This document shows, piece after piece, positions 6,133 through 9,578 of a stretch of 9,578 bases of DNA. Below the pieces are notes generated by a model. It did no database searches. It was not told the origin of the DNA and saw only the letters and a program-made list of their open reading frames with translations. The translations under genes were made by a program, and so were the position numbers. Positions within the stretch are counted from its first letter, which is position 1. Each line of letters starts with the position of its first letter. Location of the stretch: the NCBI GenBank assembly GCA_028714615.1, contig JAQTMA010000155.1:1-9578 (forward strand). Reading direction: 5' to 3'. Origin of the DNA: Anaerolineaceae bacterium (lineage in GTDB: Bacteria > Chloroflexota > Anaerolineae > Anaerolineales > Anaerolineaceae).

Positions 6133-8364
6133 ATGACTGTTGTTGGCGAATCTGTGTTAAGGGTTGATGCTTATCGTAAAGTTAGGGGGGAAGCTCAATA
6201 CCCAGGAGACATTAACTTACCTGGCCAGACATATATGAAGATCTTGTTTGCGCGAAGGCCGCATGCCCTGATTCGTAAGGTTGATACCCAGGCGGCGGAA
6301 GCATATCCAGGCGTTTTGTTGGTCCTCACGGCGAAAGATGTCCCCCTGAACGAATATGGATTAATTGAACCAGACCAGCCGGTTTTATGTGGGCTGGGAT
6401 CCACCAAAGCTGGTGCAGAGCGAGTGCGATTTATCGGGGATAACATTGCGATAATCGTCGCCGAAAGCGAAGAGATCGCAGACCAGGCAATCCACTTGAT
6501 CCAGGTGGAATATCAGGATCTACCGGTCGTGAGCGATCCCCGCGAGGCGATGAAGGCAGAGGCGCTGTTACTCCATCCGGAAGAGAAGGATTCGAACATA
6601 TTTTGTCATTATCGCATCCGCAAAGGCGACATTACGAGCGCTTTTAATCGGGCAGATGTCATTATCGAAGGCGAGTACCATACTCCAGCCCAAGAGCACG
6701 CATTTCTGCAACCGGAAGCCGGACTTGGGTACATCGATGAGGAGGGTCGCGTCACAGTGATCGTGGGAGGTCAATGGGTGCACGAAGACCAGGAGCAGAT
6801 CGCCCACGCCCTTAATCTACCCAAAGAAAAAGTGCGGGTCATCTATCCTGCCATAGGAGGCGCTTTTGGAGGGCGGGAGGATATGTCGGTGCAGATCGTT
6901 CTCGGCCTCGCAGCCCTGCGGTTGCACGAACGGGGAGTGGATCGCCCGGTCAAAATCATTTGGTCACGCGAAGAATCGATGATCGGGCACCACAAGCGGC
7001 ACCCGTATTTTATTAAAGCAAAATGGGGCGCCACACGTGAAGGAAAGGTGATCGCGGCAGAAGTTGAGCTGATCGCAGATGGGGGCGCATATATCTATAC
7101 CTCCACCAAAGTGCTGGGCAATGCCGTGCTCATGTGCACCGGAGCTTATGAAATCCCTAACGTGCATGTGGACGGATATGCTGTTTATACCAACAATATC
7201 CCCAATGGAGCCTTCCGCGGGTTCGGCGGCCCACAAGGGAACTATGCGGCCGAGAATCAGATGAATAAGCTGGCAGAAAAGCTCGGGATGGATCCGGTTG
7301 AGTTACGCATGCGCAATGTTGTTCGTGAAGGTTCACTATTATCGGTGGGGACTGCCTTGCCTAAAGGGGTGAGCATGCCGGAAGTGCTAGAAACATGTGC
7401 AGTCGCAACCGGTTGGATAAAAACCGAAAAAAGTTGGCAGCGCCCGTCAGGCTTTCTCCACAAGGTGGATGAACCTGGGAAAAAGGAGCATATTCGGCGC
7501 GGTGTGGGTATCGCAATCGGATTTAAGAACGTTGGTTTCTCCTACGGAGCCCCGGAGCATAGTTGGGCGACGGTGGAGCTGAGAGGTAAAGGAGAGATCG
7601 AAAATGTCCTGGTACGCCAAGGAGCTGCTGAAGTCGGGCAAGGATCCCACACAGTAATTGCTCAAATGGCAGCAGAAGCCGTGGGTGTGTCCTTCGATAA
7701 GGTACACCTGATCATGGCAGATACCGCCGAGACGGACAACTCTGGGAGTGTCTCGGCGTCACGGATGACATTTATGGCGGGGAATGCTATATGCGGAGCG
7801 GCTGCCCTGGCGCTGGAACGTTGGAAGAATGAAGAGAGACCTGCGATTGGACGTTACCAATACCGTCCCCCAGCCACGACTCCTCTGGATCCCATGACTG
7901 GGAAATCCGAGCCGAATTTCGCTTATGGATACGTTGCAGAAGTGGTTGAGGTGGAGGTCGATGTAGAGACCGGGCAGGTGCGCTTGTTAAAAGTAACCTG
8001 CGCGGATGATGTGGGGCGCGCGGTCAATCCTAGCCAGGTAAAAGGGCAGGTGGAAGGTGCAGTGGTACAGGCAGCCGGGTACGCCATCCTGGAAAACTTC
8101 GTTCAGACCGGCGGGTATACCCTTACTCCAGGCCTGTCGACCTATCTGATTCCGACGGTGTTGGACATACCCGACAAAGTTGATACGATCATCCTGGAAT
8201 ATCCTGACCCCATCGGTCCTTTTGGTGCGAGGGGTATGGGTGAAATGCCTTACCTCCCGCTGGTTCCTGCTATTACGGATGCAATTCATTCAGCCACGGG
8301 AATCTGGTTCGATGAATTTCCGCTGGTCCCCGAGCGGGTACTTGCCAAGTTAGGGATGGATTGA
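6133..8364 (+). CDS. Molybdenum hydroxylase catalytic subunit (xanthine dehydrogenase family), second copy
   Basis: A complete molybdopterin-binding subunit of 743 residues. The alternative ATG at 6106 would add nine residues but lacks a ribosome site, while 6133 has GGAGAG and gives the usual opening MTVVGESVLRVDAYRKVRG. The N-terminal domain (about 1-130, with VRFIGDNIAIIVAES) is followed by the Mo-binding domains: a Gln in GGQW, the loop GGAFGGRED from residue 242 with Glu249, GAFRGFGGPQG at 359-369, AEVGQGSHT with Gln503, and the catalytic Glu704 in GMGE. Glu249 aligns with bovine xanthine dehydrogenase Glu802, but by hand alignment the position of bovine Arg880 appears to be Asn. The protein is clearly diverged from the first catalytic subunit (GGAFGGRE versus GGGFGGKQ, GQG versus GTG), so the two are paralogues rather than a recent duplication. 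It probably uses the fused FAD/FeS protein as partner. Its stop overlaps the yqeB start by one base (TGATG). The substrate is not determined. Confidence 0.95.
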   Translation: MTVVGESVLRVDAYRKVRGEAQYPGDINLPGQTYMKILFARRPHALIRKVDTQAAEAYPGVLLVLTAKDVPLNEYGLIEPDQPVLCGLGSTKAGAERVRFIGDNIAIIVAESEEIADQAIHLIQVEYQDLPVVSDPREAMKAEALLLHPEEKDSNIFCHYRIRKGDITSAFNRADVIIEGEYHTPAQEHAFLQPEAGLGYIDEEGRVTVIVGGQWVHEDQEQIAHALNLPKEKVRVIYPAIGGAFGGREDMSVQIVLGLAALRLHERGVDRPVKIIWSREESMIGHHKRHPYFIKAKWGATREGKVIAAEVELIADGGAYIYTSTKVLGNAVLMCTGAYEIPNVHVDGYAVYTNNIPNGAFRGFGGPQGNYAAENQMNKLAEKLGMDPVELRMRNVVREGSLLSVGTALPKGVSMPEVLETCAVATGWIKTEKSWQRPSGFLHKVDEPGKKEHIRRGVGIAIGFKNVGFSYGAPEHSWATVELRGKGEIENVLVRQGAAEVGQGSHTVIAQMAAEAVGVSFDKVHLIMADTAETDNSGSVSASRMTFMAGNAICGAAALALERWKNEERPAIGRYQYRPPATTPLDPMTGKSEPNFAYGYVAEVVEVEVDVETGQVRLLKVTCADDVGRAVNPSQVKGQVEGAVVQAAGYAILENFVQTGGYTLTPGLSTYLIPTVLDIPDKVDTIILEYPDPIGPFGARGMGEMPYLPLVPAITDAIHSATGIWFDEFPLVPERVLAKLGMD

Positions 8365-9176
8365 TGCCTCTGCGTGTGATGGTGCGTGGTGGGGGTGATA
8401 TAAGCAGCGGCGTGGCCTACCGGTTAGCCCGGGCGGGATGGCAGGTGTTTATTACCGAGCTGCTCCAGCCCCAGGCCGTCCGTCGATTAGTTTCTTACTC
8501 CCAGGCGATCTACGATCGTCAGATTATCATCGAAGGAATTGAGGGCTGTTACGTGGATGGTCCTGCTGAGGCGGAACTTGTGACCCGCTCCGGTAGGATT
8601 GCAGTGTTAGTTGATCCTACAGCAGGAAGCCGCTTCCAAATCAAACCCCACGTGTTCATCGATGGCCGCATGACCAAACGACCACCGGATGTGGGGATGG
8701 ACGCGGCGTCTCTAGTGATCGGGTTAGGGCCAGGTTTCCAGGCCGGTGTGAACTGTCATGCTGTCGTTGAAACCCAACGGGGTGCATCTATGGGGCATGT
8801 TTATTGGCAGGGAACGGCTGAAGCCGACACTGGTTTGCCTGACCTGGTAGGGGATCATCGCACAGAACGGGTTCTGCGGGCACCCTGTGACGGGGTGATC
8901 CAAACGCATGCTGAGCTAGGCAGCCTGGTCGAAAGTGGTCAGGTGGTCGCCGATGTTGCTGGTTGCGAGATCCGAGCCACCTTTCGAGGATGTTTAAGGG
9001 GCATGATCCATCCGGGTTTGACCGTCTCGAAGGGGCTCAAGGTTGGTGATATCGATCCACGCCAGGACTGCAACATCTGCGCTCATATTTCGGATAAAGC
9101 TTTAGGGGTGAGTGGTGGAGTTTTGGAGGCAATCCTTTCCAGATCCGATCTTCGCCCTATCCTCTGGCAATCATGA
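8364..9176 (+). CDS. yqeB: YqeB/EF2563-family protein of the selenium-dependent molybdenum hydroxylase system
   Basis: Members of this family occur almost only with selenium-dependent molybdenum hydroxylases and are thought to act in making or inserting the selenium-bearing cofactor; the exact reaction is not established. The 270 residues contain RGGGDISSG at 8-16, a Rossmann-like opening, then VDPTAG and FIDGRMTKRP at about 98-107. The family hallmark GLGPGFQAGVNCHAVVET starts at residue 120, followed by GTAEADTGLPD at about 150-160. A lipoyl/biotinyl-like barrel region runs from about 170 (VLRAPCDGVIQTHAELGSLVESG) to KGLKVGDIDPR (223-233). Cys131, Cys236 and Cys239 are possible ligands or reactive residues. 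SDKALGVSGGVLEAIL ends the domain. The ATG at 8364 shares its A with the TGA of the catalytic gene; a TTG one codon earlier is the only near alternative. The end overlaps yqeC by four bases, so catalytic subunit, yqeB and yqeC look translationally coupled. Confidence 0.92.
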   Translation: MPLRVMVRGGGDISSGVAYRLARAGWQVFITELLQPQAVRRLVSYSQAIYDRQIIIEGIEGCYVDGPAEAELVTRSGRIAVLVDPTAGSRFQIKPHVFIDGRMTKRPPDVGMDAASLVIGLGPGFQAGVNCHAVVETQRGASMGHVYWQGTAEADTGLPDLVGDHRTERVLRAPCDGVIQTHAELGSLVESGQVVADVAGCEIRATFRGCLRGMIHPGLTVSKGLKVGDIDPRQDCNICAHISDKALGVSGGVLEAILSRSDLRPILWQS

Positions 9177-9578
9177 AACTGGCGAGGGCCTTGAGAATTT
9201 CCGGAGCAGTCCGTTTGGCCCTGGTTGGTGCAGGTGGCAAATCCACGGCGTTATTCCAGTTGGCGCACCAATTCCCTCCCCCTGTAATTGTGACTGCTAC
9301 TACCCATTTATCGATCGAGCAGCAAGCGCTTGTTGACCGGAATCAGGTACTGGACAGCCCGGCAGACCTGGAGAGGTATGACTTGCGTGATCCGCTGGGA
9401 GTGCATTTATTCACCGGCGTACCGGCAGGTCAGGGGCGTTCGCTGGGATTACATGGTGAAACCCTGGCAGCATTGAAATTGATGGCGGATATGAACCAGG
9501 CGCCATTACTCATTGAAGCTGACGGATCACGACAACTGCCCCTCAAAGCTCCCGCTGAACACGAACCTGACATCCCGA
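9173..9578 (+). CDS. yqeC: YqeC-family selenium cofactor biosynthesis protein, 3' end cut by window
   Basis: The frame opens with ATG at 9173, overlapping the yqeB stop by four bases (ATGA), and stays open to the right edge. It gives 135 codons of a protein usually about 220-260 residues long. The N-terminal P-loop GAGGKST at 19-25 follows a hydrophobic strand (RLALV). TATTHL at 41-46 resembles the TTTH motif of the family, and EADGSR at 115-120 followed by PLKAPAEHEP at 123-132 is the family hallmark. YqeC is a putative nucleotide-binding protein linked by genome context to selenium-dependent molybdenum hydroxylases; its biochemical role is not established. No good ribosome site precedes it, so it probably depends on translation of yqeB. 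Genes such as a MocA-type cytidylyltransferase or selD would be expected nearby but are not in the window. Confidence 0.9.
   Translation, partial: MKLARALRISGAVRLALVGAGGKSTALFQLAHQFPPPVIVTATTHLSIEQQALVDRNQVLDSPADLERYDLRDPLGVHLFTGVPAGQGRSLGLHGETLAALKLMADMNQAPLLIEADGSRQLPLKAPAEHEPDIP

Noticed and set aside
9112..9336. Plus-strand frame of 74 codons over the yqeB/yqeC junction
   Set aside because: It conflicts with yqeC, which starts at 9173 in another frame and carries clear P-loop and EADGSR motifs.

Overview
The window is a single, densely packed block of eight genes, all on the + strand. The first gene is cut by the left edge and the last by the right edge. No rRNA, tRNA, mobile element, CRISPR array or long intergenic region is visible; the largest gap is about 60 bases. 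The theme is molybdenum hydroxylases (xanthine dehydrogenase family). The last two genes, YqeB/EF2563-type and YqeC-type proteins, are recognised markers of the selenium-dependent branch, in which a labile selenium ligand is placed on the molybdenum cofactor.

Layout: (1) 3' part of a large molybdopterin-binding catalytic subunit, 2-2026; (2) a CBS-domain family II (DHH/DHHA2) inorganic pyrophosphatase, 2086-3432; (3) an XdhC maturation factor, 3437-4225; (4) one polypeptide fusing the FAD subunit to the two-cluster [2Fe-2S] subunit, 4263-5672; (5) a small unrecognised protein with two membrane helices, 5676-6074; (6) a second, complete molybdopterin-binding catalytic subunit, 6133-8364; (7) YqeB, 8364-9176; (8) the N-terminal part of YqeC, 9173 to the right edge.

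Working model (inference): genes 4 and 6, perhaps with gene 1, form one or two hydroxylases that insert water-derived oxygen into a heterocycle or aldehyde and pass electrons from molybdenum through two [2Fe-2S] clusters to FAD. XdhC, YqeB and YqeC would mature the cofactor. The pyrophosphatase could remove PPi released by cytidylylation of the cofactor or by nucleotide metabolism, under adenine-nucleotide control through its CBS pair. The substrate cannot be read from sequence. Both catalytic subunits keep the general catalytic residues, but by hand alignment neither shows the full bovine xanthine-binding pair.

Organism: a bacterium, probably anaerobic, with moderate G+C, ATG starts and mostly AGGAGG-like ribosome sites. 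Selenium-dependent hydroxylase loci and CBS-type family II pyrophosphatases are typical of anaerobic Firmicutes and also occur in Chloroflexota. The style of the genes makes me lean to Chloroflexota (Anaerolineae-like), but this is a low-confidence guess.
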